A stretch of 64,000 nucleotides of DNA from the NCBI GenBank assembly GCA_012295225.1, contig WMKK01000001.1:496001-560000 (forward strand), in the 5' to 3' direction. How positions within the stretch are numbered: the first letter of the stretch is position 1; every line of letters begins with the position of its first letter. This DNA comes from Ostreococcus mediterraneus. Its lineage: Eukaryota > Chlorophyta > Mamiellophyceae > Mamiellales > Bathycoccaceae. The notes under the pieces were generated by a model, which was not told the origin of the DNA, did not search any database, and saw nothing but the letters and a program-made list of their open reading frames with translations. Positions 40,765 to 49,445 of this stretch are shown piece after piece. Made by a program: the position numbers and the translations under genes.

Positions 40765-41493
40765 TTATAAATTTACCAAGGTGTCGCGATCGGAATCAAT
40801 GTCTTGATAGCCGCCGTCGACGGTGAACGTGTCGTTAGGCTTGAACGTGCCTCCCGCGCCGGTGATACGCCCACTACGCACCGGTGACCCGGGCGTGACC
40901 TCACTTTGATACTCCATACCATGATGGACGTTTATATTACCCCCACTATACGGTGCCGTCGACGGATCGCTATACATATCGCCATCCACCGACCCATCTA
41001 ATAATCCTTTGCTCCACATTAACACCCAAAGCGCGACGCTCGCCACACGAATAAAAAACGCAAACACTTCAGGCATGAGGGTGAAAAAGTTATTGATACC
41101 TGCCGCAACGATACCATACTGCAAACTCAAAACCTCTTTCACCTCAGCACTCGCACCGGTGGTTTCCGCTACCAGTCCCGTGCTCGCCGAACTAATCGCG
41201 CTCGCGTACGTGCACAACCACAAAAAGTCCACCACCGTGAGCACCAACAACGCGCACGCGTAAATCTTCAACAACCTCGGCGCCTTAATCTCCATCGCCA
41301 CCACGGCATAGAGCGATAACGCCATCGCCGTGGGATGTATCGAGCCGTACACAAAGCTCATGCTTCCGCACATGGCGAGGAGAATTTGCGCGTACACCGA
41401 TGCGCGCGCAATCTTAAACATCTGCCGCCCACCCACGCCCTGGTCTTCGAGCGCGTGCAACACGTGGTCGATGCGTGCCGCAATCGACTCCAT
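40765..41493 (-). CDS. predicted membrane protein with four helices
   Basis: The protein is 242 aa from the ATG at 41491-41493. It has an N-terminal soluble helix (MESIAARIDHVLHALEDQGV) and about four membrane segments: YAQILLAMCGSMSFVYGSI, TAMALSLYAVVAMEI, IYACALLVLTVVDFLWLCT and FAFFIRVASVALWVLMW. The C-terminal ~75 residues are polar, with Gly, Ser, Thr and Asp-rich stretches. I do not recognise the family with confidence. A distant resemblance in helix pattern to AGTRAP-type proteins was considered but is weak. The gene is divergent from uroporphyrinogen decarboxylase and converges on the TcdA-like gene. Confidence 0.6.
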   Translation of the reverse strand: MESIAARIDHVLHALEDQGVGGRQMFKIARASVYAQILLAMCGSMSFVYGSIHPTAMALSLYAVVAMEIKAPRLLKIYACALLVLTVVDFLWLCTYASAISSASTGLVAETTGASAEVKEVLSLQYGIVAAGINNFFTLMPEVFAFFIRVASVALWVLMWSKGLLDGSVDGDMYSDPSTAPYSGGNINVHHGMEYQSEVTPGSPVRSGRITGAGGTFKPNDTFTVDGGYQDIDSDRDTLVNL

Positions 41494-41766
41494 CGTCGTC
41501 GTCGTCGTCGTCGTCGCTGACTGGCGCGGCGTCGAGCTCAGTAATCCAGCGAAACACAGAGATAAAACCTCCGCGAACGGACACTCGCTGTAGTGTGCGT
41601 CGAATACATCGATCACCACGACAGTGTCACAATCGCGAGAAGATCTCACTTTTCGCAGTCGTGACGCGGATAAGACGCGCGCGTGGCCGCACACGACGAC
41701 GCGCCGCCAGCACGCGACGCGCCCAGCACGCCCGCGCACGTCGACGGTCAAGTTACGATTTATAAC

Positions 41767-42939
41767 ATGCACGCGTTCACCCCGACGGTGGATGGCGCGC
41801 GCGCGAGTTATCGCGGTGCGAGTGTACGCGCGAAGACACAGACGCAGCGATCGATGAAACGCGCGGCGATCTGCGTGAGCGCGGCGCAGGATCCGATTCT
41901 GTTGCGCGCAGCGCGAGGGGAGGATGTTGAACGTCCTCCGGTGTGGTTGATGCGCCAAGCGGGACGGTACATGGCGGAATTCCGCGCGTATTCGAACAAG
42001 TTTCCTTTCCGTCACCGGTCAGAGACGAGCGAAATCGCGATTGAGCTTTCGTTGCAACCGTGGCGTGCGTTCAAGCCGGATGGGGTGATTATGTTTAGCG
42101 ATATCTTGACTCCGTTGCCTGCGCTTGGGGTGGAGTTTGACGTGGTCAAGGGCAAGGGTCCGGTGATTTCCACGCCGGTGCGAACGATGGATGACGTCAA
42201 GGCGTTGAAGACGATGGACGACCCGGACGCACAGTTGCCATTTATTCGCGAAATTTTGAGCTCTTTGCGTCAAGAGGTTGATGGACAGTCCACGTTACTT
42301 GGTTTTGTTGGTACGCCGTGGACTTTGGCGGCGTATTCCATGGAAGGTTCGAGTGACAGACACTTGATGAAGACGAAGCAAATCATGACGCAAGATCCGG
42401 CGACGTTGCACGCGTACTTGTCTCACTTGGCGGATGCTCTTGGCGTGTATGTGTGCCACCAGATCGATTGTGGTGCTCAAGTTGTGCAATTATTCGATTC
42501 TTGGGCTCATCACTTGTCGCCGCAGCAGTTTTTGGAGTTTTCGCACCCGTACAACGAACGCATCATCGCGTACGTCAAGGCGCGTCACCCGAACACGCCG
42601 CTCATTTTCCACGCCAACGGTGGATGCGGTAAGCTTAACGAGTTAAAGTTATCGACGGCGGATGTTATTGGATTGGACTGGAACACGAACATGGCTGAAG
42701 CGCGTGCGATCATGCCGGACCGTGTGTTGCAAGGGAACATGGATCCCATGTACTTGTTCGCGGGTAAGGATCGTATCGAGAAGGAGGTGGCGAACAACGT
42801 GCGAGACGCCGGCAAGGGTAAGCACATTTTAAATGTCGGTCACGGTGTGGTGCAAGGCACCCCGGAAGAAGCCGTTGGGCACTTCTGCGACGCCGCGCGG
42901 GCGTCGGTGTACGCCAAGGAGCCGAGCGCTGCGCGATAA
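41767..42939 (+). CDS. UROD: uroporphyrinogen decarboxylase
   Basis: This tetrapyrrole-pathway enzyme decarboxylates uroporphyrinogen III to coproporphyrinogen III. The protein is 390 aa from the ATG at 41767; a GTG-led longer frame was rejected. The first ~35 residues are a likely plastid transit peptide (MHAFTPTVDGARASYRGASV). The family signatures PVWLMRQAGRYM and GFVGTPWTLAAYSMEG are present, as are DILTPLPALGVEFDV, FDSWAHHLSP and HVVHGIVxGTP-like NVGHGVVQGTPEEAVGHF at the end. Length fits plant plastid UROD. The spacer to the divergent membrane-protein gene is 273 bp. Confidence 0.95.
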   Translation: MHAFTPTVDGARASYRGASVRAKTQTQRSMKRAAICVSAAQDPILLRAARGEDVERPPVWLMRQAGRYMAEFRAYSNKFPFRHRSETSEIAIELSLQPWRAFKPDGVIMFSDILTPLPALGVEFDVVKGKGPVISTPVRTMDDVKALKTMDDPDAQLPFIREILSSLRQEVDGQSTLLGFVGTPWTLAAYSMEGSSDRHLMKTKQIMTQDPATLHAYLSHLADALGVYVCHQIDCGAQVVQLFDSWAHHLSPQQFLEFSHPYNERIIAYVKARHPNTPLIFHANGGCGKLNELKLSTADVIGLDWNTNMAEARAIMPDRVLQGNMDPMYLFAGKDRIEKEVANNVRDAGKGKHILNVGHGVVQGTPEEAVGHFCDAARASVYAKEPSAAR

Positions 42940-43039
42940 AATTGCAGCATTTTTAATATCAAGAGCAACCCGTTAGTAGTTTATCGAGACACACATCACG
43001 GGCGCGACGTTGGTTGAGTAGTCATTGGCGACGTTGGTT

Positions 43040-43081
43040 GAAGCGCGACGTTGGTTGACAACTCAACCAACGTCGCGCTTC
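43040..43081. terminator. perfect 19-bp hairpin between convergent genes
   Basis: Arms at 43040-43058 and 43063-43081 are exact reverse complements with a CAAC loop. The same GCGACGTTGGTTGA motif also occurs twice just before (about 43010-43040). The site lies between the ends of the convergent UROD and RPC4 genes (42940-43104). A role in 3'-end formation or as a transcription barrier is inference. Confidence 0.6.
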
Positions 43082-43104
43082 TATGTGCTAGTAAGTACTT
43101 GTTT

Positions 43105-44433
43105 TCACAAAAGCAATTGCGTGACGTCTGGTACGCAGATCATTCTAGCGCTACTATCACCCATAATCACACAGTTTCCGTTCACCTTATCTAATTGAGC
43201 GACTTGCTCGGCGTGCTGGTACGGTGTTCCTTCTAAAACGTCGAAAATAGCGTTGCCAATGTATAACTTGGCTGTGCCGTCTGCGTGAATTTTCAACTCG
43301 CCGAGCTGCCCGTCAGCGAGCTCAGAAGTGCTACGAACCATTCTCGCGGCGCCAATCTTGTCTTCATCGTCACCAATCTCAACCACGCCATCGATTTCCA
43401 TATCTGCATCGTCATCTCGCTTACGCAAAGGTAAATCTGAGGGCAATTGTAAAACCATAAAACGATCCCCAGTCGCTCCTCGCACGGTTTCCGCGACAGA
43501 CGTTGGCGCGATTTCACGCGACGCCGTGGTGAGCACTGTCGGGTAATACTGCGACTTATCCGTCCAATCTTCTTCTGCATCGTACATTTCATCTGTCGTG
43601 GCGCGATCGGGTTGAATCATTCGTGAACGTTCCTCAAGTGCGATCTGAGCTTGCTTGGCTTTACTTACCCGCGTCGTACGAGCCGGCGTGGGCGCGCGAG
43701 CTGGCGTGGGTGCATCCTCCACATCCATCTCCTCTGCCTCGTCGTCGTCCGAAGAGCCATCGGCATGCTCCGTAGCCTCAATCTTCACCGGTGCTTCTTT
43801 TTTCGCCGCACGCTGGGACGTTGGGAACGCCATAATCGGAGGGTCTTCAATGACGACGACGTCCCGGTCAACCTCGGCGGCTGCGCCTCTTTTCGCCCGC
43901 GACCCGCTCGTCTTCGCGCTCAAATCTGCCGCGGCACGCGCGAGAGCTGCGCCACCACCAATCGCCACGCGCGCAGAATCCCCTTCCTTAGCTGTTCGAA
44001 TCGTGCGCCCGCGTGAGCCTCCGCCTTCGTCGCGGCCGCCAGCCGTCGTCCGAGCTCTCGCCTCCTTGACTAATTTCTCGACATCTGAAGGCAGTGACTC
44101 CGTATCTGCACCGCCACCCGATCCACCACCATAGTGTCCATCACCAACATCGTGTCCATCGCCATCCTTTGCGCCGCGTCCACCAACCGCGGGTACGCGA
44201 GGCGCGAACGCTCCTCTGCGGCCTCGCGCCCGCGTCGGCGTCGCGTCATCCGTCACTGTCGCCGCCACTGCCGCCGACGTCGCCGCCGCAGCGGCTGTCG
44301 TCGCGCGACGAGATGTCGTCCGCGTCGTCGTCACGCGCCCTCGAATCGATCCAAGCCTCGACGTCGTCGTCGTCGTCGTCGGTTTGTCCGCACCACCCTC
44401 GGCGCCGTCGCGCGACGCCTTGCCGCCCGTCAT
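43105..44433 (-). CDS. RPC4: RNA polymerase III subunit RPC4 (POLR3D/C53)
   Basis: The protein is 442 aa from the ATG at 44431-44433. The first ~270 residues are basic, Thr/Ala/Arg-rich and probably disordered, with an acidic patch (SSDDDEAEEMDVEDAPTP) near 220. The conserved C-terminal RPC4 domain has DRFMVLQLPSDLPL, LGELKIHADGTAKLYIGNAI, FDVLEGTPYQHAEQVAQLD and MGDSSARMICVPDV. RPC4 pairs with RPC5 in Pol III and works in termination and reinitiation. The domain placement at the C-terminus is normal. Confidence 0.9.
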   Translation of the reverse strand: MTGGKASRDGAEGGADKPTTTTTTSRLGSIRGRVTTTRTTSRRATTAAAAATSAAVAATVTDDATPTRARGRRGAFAPRVPAVGGRGAKDGDGHDVGDGHYGGGSGGGADTESLPSDVEKLVKEARARTTAGGRDEGGGSRGRTIRTAKEGDSARVAIGGGAALARAAADLSAKTSGSRAKRGAAAEVDRDVVVIEDPPIMAFPTSQRAAKKEAPVKIEATEHADGSSDDDEAEEMDVEDAPTPARAPTPARTTRVSKAKQAQIALEERSRMIQPDRATTDEMYDAEEDWTDKSQYYPTVLTTASREIAPTSVAETVRGATGDRFMVLQLPSDLPLRKRDDDADMEIDGVVEIGDDEDKIGAARMVRSTSELADGQLGELKIHADGTAKLYIGNAIFDVLEGTPYQHAEQVAQLDKVNGNCVIMGDSSARMICVPDVTQLLL

Positions 44434-44667
44434 GCCCCCCGCTGTCGCACGTCGAGACACCCTCACTCGTGCGCTCGTGCGTACGAGAGAATGCGCACCG
44501 ATATGCGTGTGTGTGCGCGCGCGTCGGTGTGCTCGGCGCTCGGCGTCGACGCCGGCGTCGTCGATTGTGACGCGCGCGCGAGGGGAATCGCGCTTTTGTG
44601 TTCTGGCGGCGCAGTCGCGCATGCACTCAATACTATGCATTAATTTGATAGATGTACAATTTTTATA

Positions 44668-44734
44668 CAAATATTTCGATAAATATATTTAAACCTCGAA
44701 ACTCGGACATTCGAATCGCATTGAAGCCTTCAAA
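44668..44734 (+). repeat. 67-bp direct repeat, left copy
   Basis: Alignment without gaps to 47531-47597 gives 12 mismatches in 67 positions (about 82% identity). The common core includes TTCGATAAATA, TCGGAC and CGCATTGAA. The two copies flank the dynamin-like gene. Confidence 0.8.
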
Positions 44735-44790
44735 TGAAGATAACATCACTTCTATATTCGAGGTAGGTCTACCGCTTTTGTCCGGCGCGA

Positions 44791-44831
44791 ATCCGGGCAC
44801 CTCAAATCCAGGCACCTCAAATCCGGGCACC
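44791..44831 (+). repeat. 15-bp tandem repeat, about three copies
   Basis: Two full units of ATCCGGGCACCTCAA (the middle one has A for G) and a partial third. It sits about 95 bp before the dynamin-like ATG. Confidence 0.75.
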
Positions 44832-44923
44832 CGTGCGGAATTTCCGACGCTTCGCGGCAATTGTGATGCGCGCGCGCGGCGCCAGTGCGAGTCGCGCACA
44901 TTGACGCGTCGCACCCGCGTGTG

Positions 44924-47476
44924 ATGTCGAACCCACTCGAAGAACGTTTTCGCCGGTCATGGTTCGATCACCTCAGTCGCCTTCGAGAGGTCGAAGCCAC
45001 GATCCCGCCGGAAGTCGAAGGCGATCCGGCGCTGCGGTACAGCGTCCCTCGGATCGTGTGCATCGGTGAAGAATCCTCTGGGAAATCGTCCACGCTCGAG
45101 CGCGTGGCGATGATGAGCGTGTTTCCGAGCGATGAGAGACTGTGCACGCGGGTTCCGATCGAGTTGCGGCTGAGACATCGCGATCAGGAGAGTTTGGCAA
45201 AGGAGGATGAGCGATTTCGGGACGGCGGGTACGTCGTCATGCGAATGGCGCCGGGCGTGGGTTCAAAATTAGCCGCGGATGTTTCATCACAAATGCATCC
45301 TGACGACGTTCCGGCGAAAGTTCGCTTTTGGATGGAACGTTTAGTCGAGGCGGCAAACGGCGCCGTGACGGGCGTGACGGATGACCGTATTATTATCGAG
45401 CTGTATTCTCCACTGTGCGTCAACCTGGATTTAATCGATTTACCCGGGATCGTGGCTGGGAGCATACCGGGGGAGCCTACGGACATGATGGACCGCACGA
45501 GGAATCTGTCGGCGTCGTTTTTAAATGACAAGACGCATCCACACACGTTTGTCATCGCCGTCGCATCCGCGCGCGAGGCGAGAATTCGCAACTCGCAGGC
45601 AATGGAATTGGTTCAGCGATACAATAAAGTGCAATTCACTATTGGTGCTTTGACGATGGCGGATCTTTCAGCGGACGCTCGCCGTGAGTCGCCATATACT
45701 AGACTAATCGAGCGCGTGAATGCAGAAGCGGACGATACGCCGGAGCTCGGCCTGGGGTACGTGGCGCTGAAGAATCGCGACACCGTGACGACGTCGCGAG
45801 AAAACCAATCCAGAGAGGAACTCGAGAGGGCCAACCAGGATGAAAAAGAATGGTTTGCTGAACATCTTCCTGGGCATAGTGAACGCTGTGGCATCGAAAG
45901 TCTCGTCGATCGACTCGTACAAAAAGTCGACGAGTACACCAAGGGGCCGTGGATCGTAGCCGAGCGTGAACGCATTGAAAAGGAGTGCGTGAAGGTGCGA
46001 CATCAATTGAACGGCATGGGCGAGTTCCTTCCGAACGATTTGAACGAACTTATTTCTTACTTTTCCAGCGAGGTAGAGAAATGCTGTGAACCTTCATTCG
46101 AAGCAGTGCTTGAGTTTGTTCCAACGCTGACGTCCGGCAGCATCGGACTGCCAGATATCTACGACACCACAAAAATGACTTGTTGGCGAGAAAAAGATGT
46201 CGAATCGCTGAATCCACCAAGATCGAATCCGGGTATGTGTTATCAGGTGGATCCGGACAGTTTAAAGAAATTCGACGCTAGAATGTTCGACACCGAACCC
46301 AGCCTTCGTATAAAATCATGGTCGTCTTTTGTGCCAATCGCGCACAAAGATCTTTTTGTAACAGACAAATCGGGACAAGACACATCTGGGACATTGTTCC
46401 CTATCTCATCGAGCATCACTTGGACAGTGCGAAATGACGCTATGAACACGATTTCCAATCACTTCAAGCAGCCTTCGGGTCGCGGTAGCGTGCTATTCGT
46501 TGGTCGATATTGCTCGAACGACAACGATGGTGGCAAGATCGTTGGATTTTTCGTAACAGAGGACATGACATCACGAGGACACGAAATTCAGACTATGCTG
46601 ACAGCTTTGGGCAAGCGCGTGCCAACGAACGACCGTTCGCCTTCTCAGACTTCTCAATCACCGAGCTGGGCTTTTCGAGCTGGCCCTAGTTTCGGTGGCC
46701 ATCCAAACGGTTTTAATTCTCCACGCGGACCGGTACCGATTCTTCGCGCGCGGCGGCTTTTAGCGGCCGAGCAAAACACCGGAGTGATTCTTCTTCAATG
46801 CTGTGGGCGACCGCTTTTGAGAGCGCAAGTAGATAGGACAGAAGACTTGGAGAAATATTACGACGACGGCTTGCAACTGCGCAAGTCTGCCGTCAAGATG
46901 TGTCAGGCGAATACTCGCGCCTTCTTTAAGGCACTAACCACATACGTACTAGACAGTCTGAAAGCGAAGGATGCACGATTCTCTGTGTTTTTCAAAACCA
47001 TTTCTGTCGTTCTTGATAATTGGTGCAAAGCGTGCGTTCAGAACGTAACTGATGAATTTGCAAAGTTTTTTAACAGGACAGGAGCGGCATTCGAAAATCG
47101 TGACACGTATTTTCAAATCACCTCTGTGTACTTTACAAATGCCGTGACGCGCACAATGCGCGAAATCATTTTCTTTCAGTGCGCTGATGCAAGCATCGTA
47201 GATCTTTTCAAATCAGGTGAGCTCAACGAACTCTTGCGATGGCATTGCCGCGAGCACGAAATCAACGTAGACGACCTTTACGTCGAAGACTGCGTTGAAC
47301 AGCGTAAGAAAGCGATGCTGAAAATGGAGACACTGATCACCATGAAGAACAAGCTTCAAGAAATCTTTACGAGCGAAGTGGATGCACGAACTAGCGAACA
47401 GTCTCCAACCACTCCGGAAGTCGATACGCCTCCTGTCCCTACTCTCTCGCACTCTCTCAGTCGAACTTCCATCTGA
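44924..47476 (+). CDS. divergent dynamin-superfamily GTPase
   Basis: The protein is 850 aa from the ATG at 44924 (a GTG at 44885 was rejected). GTPase motifs: G1 GEESSGKSS at about 48-56, G2 Thr in LCTRVPIELRL, G3 DLPG at 172-175. The G4 position reads TMAD (244-247) where dynamins have TKxD, so the usual Lys is missing. Stalk-like helices follow in the middle and C-terminal regions, including a long helical end (KKAMLKMETLITMKNKLQEI). No PH domain or Pro-rich classic domain is obvious, though the tail is Pro/Ser/Thr-rich. It does not look like the standard DRP1, DRP3 or FZL types. Codon use is visibly less GC-biased than its neighbours. Membrane remodelling is the expected role. Confidence 0.82.
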   Translation: MSNPLEERFRRSWFDHLSRLREVEATIPPEVEGDPALRYSVPRIVCIGEESSGKSSTLERVAMMSVFPSDERLCTRVPIELRLRHRDQESLAKEDERFRDGGYVVMRMAPGVGSKLAADVSSQMHPDDVPAKVRFWMERLVEAANGAVTGVTDDRIIIELYSPLCVNLDLIDLPGIVAGSIPGEPTDMMDRTRNLSASFLNDKTHPHTFVIAVASAREARIRNSQAMELVQRYNKVQFTIGALTMADLSADARRESPYTRLIERVNAEADDTPELGLGYVALKNRDTVTTSRENQSREELERANQDEKEWFAEHLPGHSERCGIESLVDRLVQKVDEYTKGPWIVAERERIEKECVKVRHQLNGMGEFLPNDLNELISYFSSEVEKCCEPSFEAVLEFVPTLTSGSIGLPDIYDTTKMTCWREKDVESLNPPRSNPGMCYQVDPDSLKKFDARMFDTEPSLRIKSWSSFVPIAHKDLFVTDKSGQDTSGTLFPISSSITWTVRNDAMNTISNHFKQPSGRGSVLFVGRYCSNDNDGGKIVGFFVTEDMTSRGHEIQTMLTALGKRVPTNDRSPSQTSQSPSWAFRAGPSFGGHPNGFNSPRGPVPILRARRLLAAEQNTGVILLQCCGRPLLRAQVDRTEDLEKYYDDGLQLRKSAVKMCQANTRAFFKALTTYVLDSLKAKDARFSVFFKTISVVLDNWCKACVQNVTDEFAKFFNRTGAAFENRDTYFQITSVYFTNAVTRTMREIIFFQCADASIVDLFKSGELNELLRWHCREHEINVDDLYVEDCVEQRKKAMLKMETLITMKNKLQEIFTSEVDARTSEQSPTTPEVDTPPVPTLSHSLSRTSI

Positions 47477-47530
47477 ATTGGCCTTCGATACTTCGTATTG
47501 TGCTGAATTTAGTTGCTCATAAATTATACT

Positions 47531-47597
47531 CAAATAATTCGATAAATACGTTTATACCCTAATATTCGGACGTTCGAACCGCATTGAATCCTTCAAA
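47531..47597 (+). repeat. 67-bp direct repeat, right copy
   Basis: Right partner of 44668-44734, same orientation, 55 bp after the dynamin-like stop codon. Confidence 0.8.
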
Positions 47598-47860
47598 CAA
47601 TCATGATAGTGTTCACTGTACGTACGAAATGTGCGTTCTCGATTTTCTGCGATAGACGCATATCGTATATGGAATCTCGATTCTTCGTGCCCTTTTGCGC
47701 CGAGGTTTTGCCGCCACCTGGCCGCGATAACGCAGCGCGACACACGCGGCCGCGCTGTCGCCGACACACGTGGCGCGCGCGCGGAAACACGAGAACTCGC
47801 GCGCGCAAGTGCGATTCACGCGCGTCGCGCGCACGACACGCGCGTGAGTACGCGCCAAAC

Positions 47861-47902
47861 ACGAGATTCACGAGACTCACGAGATTTGCGAGATTTGCGA
47901 GG
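47861..47902 (+). repeat. 9-bp tandem repeat
   Basis: About 4.5 copies of a unit close to ACGAGATTC/GCGAGATTT in the leader of the TIGR01589 gene (ATG at 47946). Confidence 0.7.
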
Positions 47903-47945
47903 GTGATTTTCAATCTCAGTGGAAGTTTACCTTCGCGCGCTCGTG

Positions 47946-48863
47946 ATGTCGCCCAAAGCGAGTCAGGGCAAGAAGCGTGGGGGAAAGGATCTAGCTGGAA
48001 ACGCACCGAAAGCGCCGGCGAAGGGTGGGAAGAAAGCTGGGGCAGCGGTGGGGCAGAAAGGTGGGAGAGCGAAGGGCAAGGCGGTGAAGGCACCGGCGCC
48101 GAATGCTGATGGCGGGGAGGTCGATCTGAACGTCTGGTCGACGTGTACAAACGATGTGAGACATGTACAAAACTTATTGGAGAGGTGCTTACGACTGTAC
48201 ATGTCGCGTGAAGAGGTAATTGCACATTTGCAACGTTCGGCTAATATAGAACCCGTGTTTACGCAGCTCGTTTGGGAACGTCTGGAGAAGGATAATCCAG
48301 ACTTTTTCGAGGCGTATTACATCATGGTGCGCATGAAGGATCAGATAATTCGCTTTAATTCCCTTTTGGAAACGTACAAGGAGGATATGCAGCGAAATCA
48401 GATGGAAGAGAAGACGAAAAAGTCGTCGCCAACCAAACGCGGCGGTGCAGCCGCCGCCACCACGGGCAAACGTTCAAAGAATGCCAAGGCAGAAGAGCAA
48501 CCGAGTACGAGTCATGGACTTGGGAACTGGGAAGATGTTGCCGGTTCGCCACTGGGTTTCGGTATCGCACCCCCATCTGGGATGTTTATGAATGCAGCGA
48601 TGAACTTGACGCCGCCGTTTCCATCCGCCATGCCTGGTCTTCCAAAGACTCCGTTTTCTAGCGGCTTAGAATTGAGCGCCGACGAGATGTACCAGTTGAT
48701 GATGACCCCGTCGACGCTCAACACCAATTCATTAGCCGTGAGCGACTTACAAACTGATTTTGAAAATCACATGCGCAGCGTGCCAGGAAGCGAATACAGG
48801 AACCACCTTCCGACCGATTTCAACTTGGACGATATCCCAGATTTTAGCCTCACGCCACATTGA
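47946..48863 (+). CDS. TIGR01589 plant-specific domain protein
   Basis: The protein is 305 aa from the ATG at 47946 (a GTG at 47919 was rejected). After a Lys/Gly/Ala-rich start, residues ~78-145 match the short plant domain TIGR01589: VQNLLERCLRLYMSREEVI and VWERLEKDNPDFFEAYYI followed by VRMKDQIIRFNSLLE. The remaining part has a basic cluster (SPTKRGG...TGKRSKN) and a hydrophobic, Pro/Met/Phe-rich C-terminus that ends in acidic-aromatic LPTDFNLDDIPDFSLTPH, which resembles a transactivation segment. Function of the family is unknown; nuclear action is inferred from composition. Confidence 0.78.
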   Translation: MSPKASQGKKRGGKDLAGNAPKAPAKGGKKAGAAVGQKGGRAKGKAVKAPAPNADGGEVDLNVWSTCTNDVRHVQNLLERCLRLYMSREEVIAHLQRSANIEPVFTQLVWERLEKDNPDFFEAYYIMVRMKDQIIRFNSLLETYKEDMQRNQMEEKTKKSSPTKRGGAAAATTGKRSKNAKAEEQPSTSHGLGNWEDVAGSPLGFGIAPPSGMFMNAAMNLTPPFPSAMPGLPKTPFSSGLELSADEMYQLMMTPSTLNTNSLAVSDLQTDFENHMRSVPGSEYRNHLPTDFNLDDIPDFSLTPH

Positions 48864-49071
48864 TTCCTGCACGGGTCAGTAGTAACACTATTCTTTCATC
48901 TAGCAGCATTAGCGCGATTGGATTCTTTTAATGTATTGATTCTTTCTTTCAGCAATGAGACAATCGTCGCCAGTCGAGTTTCGTCACTCGCGAGAGTGAA
49001 AAGATCGATTTAGAGCCCATCGGCCCTCATAGTACGCCTCGCCTGCGACAGAGCTCGTCGCTCGATACCAT
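48864..49071. other. spacer between two plus-strand genes
   Basis: 208 bp, AT-richer, holding a 3' end and a promoter. No gene seen. Confidence 0.35.
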
Positions 49072-49413
49072 ATGCCGCTTCGCCACCTGAAACGTGTTCG
49101 CGTACAGTTCAATCCTTTTGATTCTCGTACCACAGCCGCGCGAGAGTTTCTCGCGCGCATCACCACGTCGAAAGCTACAGCGTCGAACCCTGAGTGCACA
49201 GTGGAGCCTCGCGTGCGTAACGACGACGCCCCGCCGGTGATCTTCGTCGAGTTCGCGAACGGTGTCAAAGATCAATTCAACGTCCATCGCATGACTGTGA
49301 ATCAGATTAACGAGCGAATTGACACGGTGAGTAAACAAATGGAAACCAAGCAGAGTTTAGTGGACGCCGGGCTAAAATTTGAAGACTTAAAGTTCAACGT
49401 CAAGGGCACGTAA
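49072..49413 (+). CDS. mitochondrial ribosomal protein mL53 (L53)
   Basis: The protein is 113 aa. It begins MPLRHLKRVRVQFNPFDSRT, the hallmark of the mL53 family (VxFNPFDxxxxxxREFL), then VRNDDAPPVIFVEFANGVKD, in which the family expects a thioredoxin-like strand. It is a component of the mitochondrial large ribosomal subunit. The C-terminal half has predicted helices (VNQINERIDTVSKQMETKQ). The gene ends 32 bp before the ATG of the RING-CH gene. Confidence 0.8.
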   Translation: MPLRHLKRVRVQFNPFDSRTTAAREFLARITTSKATASNPECTVEPRVRNDDAPPVIFVEFANGVKDQFNVHRMTVNQINERIDTVSKQMETKQSLVDAGLKFEDLKFNVKGT

Positions 49414-49445
49414 ACGCGACGGATTTTGAGTGATTAGAGGACGGC

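Larger units (their letters stand above)
44434..44923. other. AT-rich spacer with direct repeat and 15-bp tandem array
   Basis: A 490-bp spacer between the divergent RPC4 and dynamin-like genes. It holds the left copy of a 67-bp direct repeat (44668-44734) and three copies of a 15-bp unit, ATCCGGGCACCTCAA, at 44791-44831. No gene is seen. Confidence 0.6.

Noticed and set aside
47570-47600. TTCGAA-containing segment resembling a tRNA T-arm
   Set aside because: The flanking bases do not pair into a five-base stem and no acceptor or anticodon arm is present. It is part of the 67-bp repeat.
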